Shown one piece after another: positions 5,104-5,120 of a stretch of DNA of 5,120 nt. The notes under the pieces were generated by a model. That model did no database searches. It saw only the letters and a program-made list of their open reading frames with translations, and was not told the origin of the DNA. Every line of letters starts with the position of its first letter. Positions within the stretch are counted from its first letter, which is position 1. Where the stretch lies: NCBI GenBank assembly GCA_020435185.1, contig JAGRAA010000271.1, positions 1 through 5,120 on the forward strand, read 5' to 3'. A program made the translations under genes and the position numbers. The stretch is from Bdellovibrionales bacterium (GTDB taxonomy: Bacteria; Bdellovibrionota; Bdellovibrionia; Bdellovibrionales; UBA1609).

Positions 5104-5120
5104 GTTGCGTTAGCATAATA

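Overview
The window looks like ordinary chromosome from a Gram-negative bacterium with a fairly AT-rich genome (about 40 % GC by eye). It encodes two proteins with Sec signal peptides, one of which ends in a C-terminal outer-membrane beta-barrel. The style of the barrel protein, of the small XRE regulator and of the cyclophilin recalls Bdellovibrio-like predators (Bdellovibrionota). That placement is an impression from protein style, not a database result.

Layout from left to right: the 3' end of a tRNA (1-35) is cut by the window edge. It is followed by a cytoplasmic cyclophilin-type peptidyl-prolyl isomerase (131-634, +). A long, nearly perfect inverted repeat (637-682) separates this gene from a convergent gene for an unrecognised 488-residue exported protein (693-2159, -), which starts at GTG behind a strong ribosome binding site. 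A 128-base divergent promoter region (2160-2287) then leads to a signal-peptide protein with a FecR-like N-terminal part and a C-terminal beta-barrel (2288-3568, +). That gene meets the next one, a small XRE-type helix-turn-helix protein (3569-3955, -), with stop codons back to back and no spacer. Divergent from the regulator are a second XRE-type regulator (4005-4340, +) and, 33 bases after it on the same strand, a divergent RadC/JAB-domain protein (4374-5066, +). A short imperfect palindrome lies after RadC. No gene-free stretch exceeds 300 bases.

The most interesting part is 3569-5066. Two unrelated-looking HTH regulators are transcribed away from each other. Two 16-base direct repeats, 15/16 identical and exactly 20 bases apart, lie between them, and the second regulator is probably co-transcribed with the RadC-like gene. 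This has the architecture of a small autoregulated switch, as in phage immunity regions or controller proteins of accessory modules, with RadC as the possible output. That function is inference. The second point of interest is the divergent pair 693-2159 / 2288-3568, two exported proteins sharing a promoter region. They may work together in the envelope, but the sequence does not prove it.
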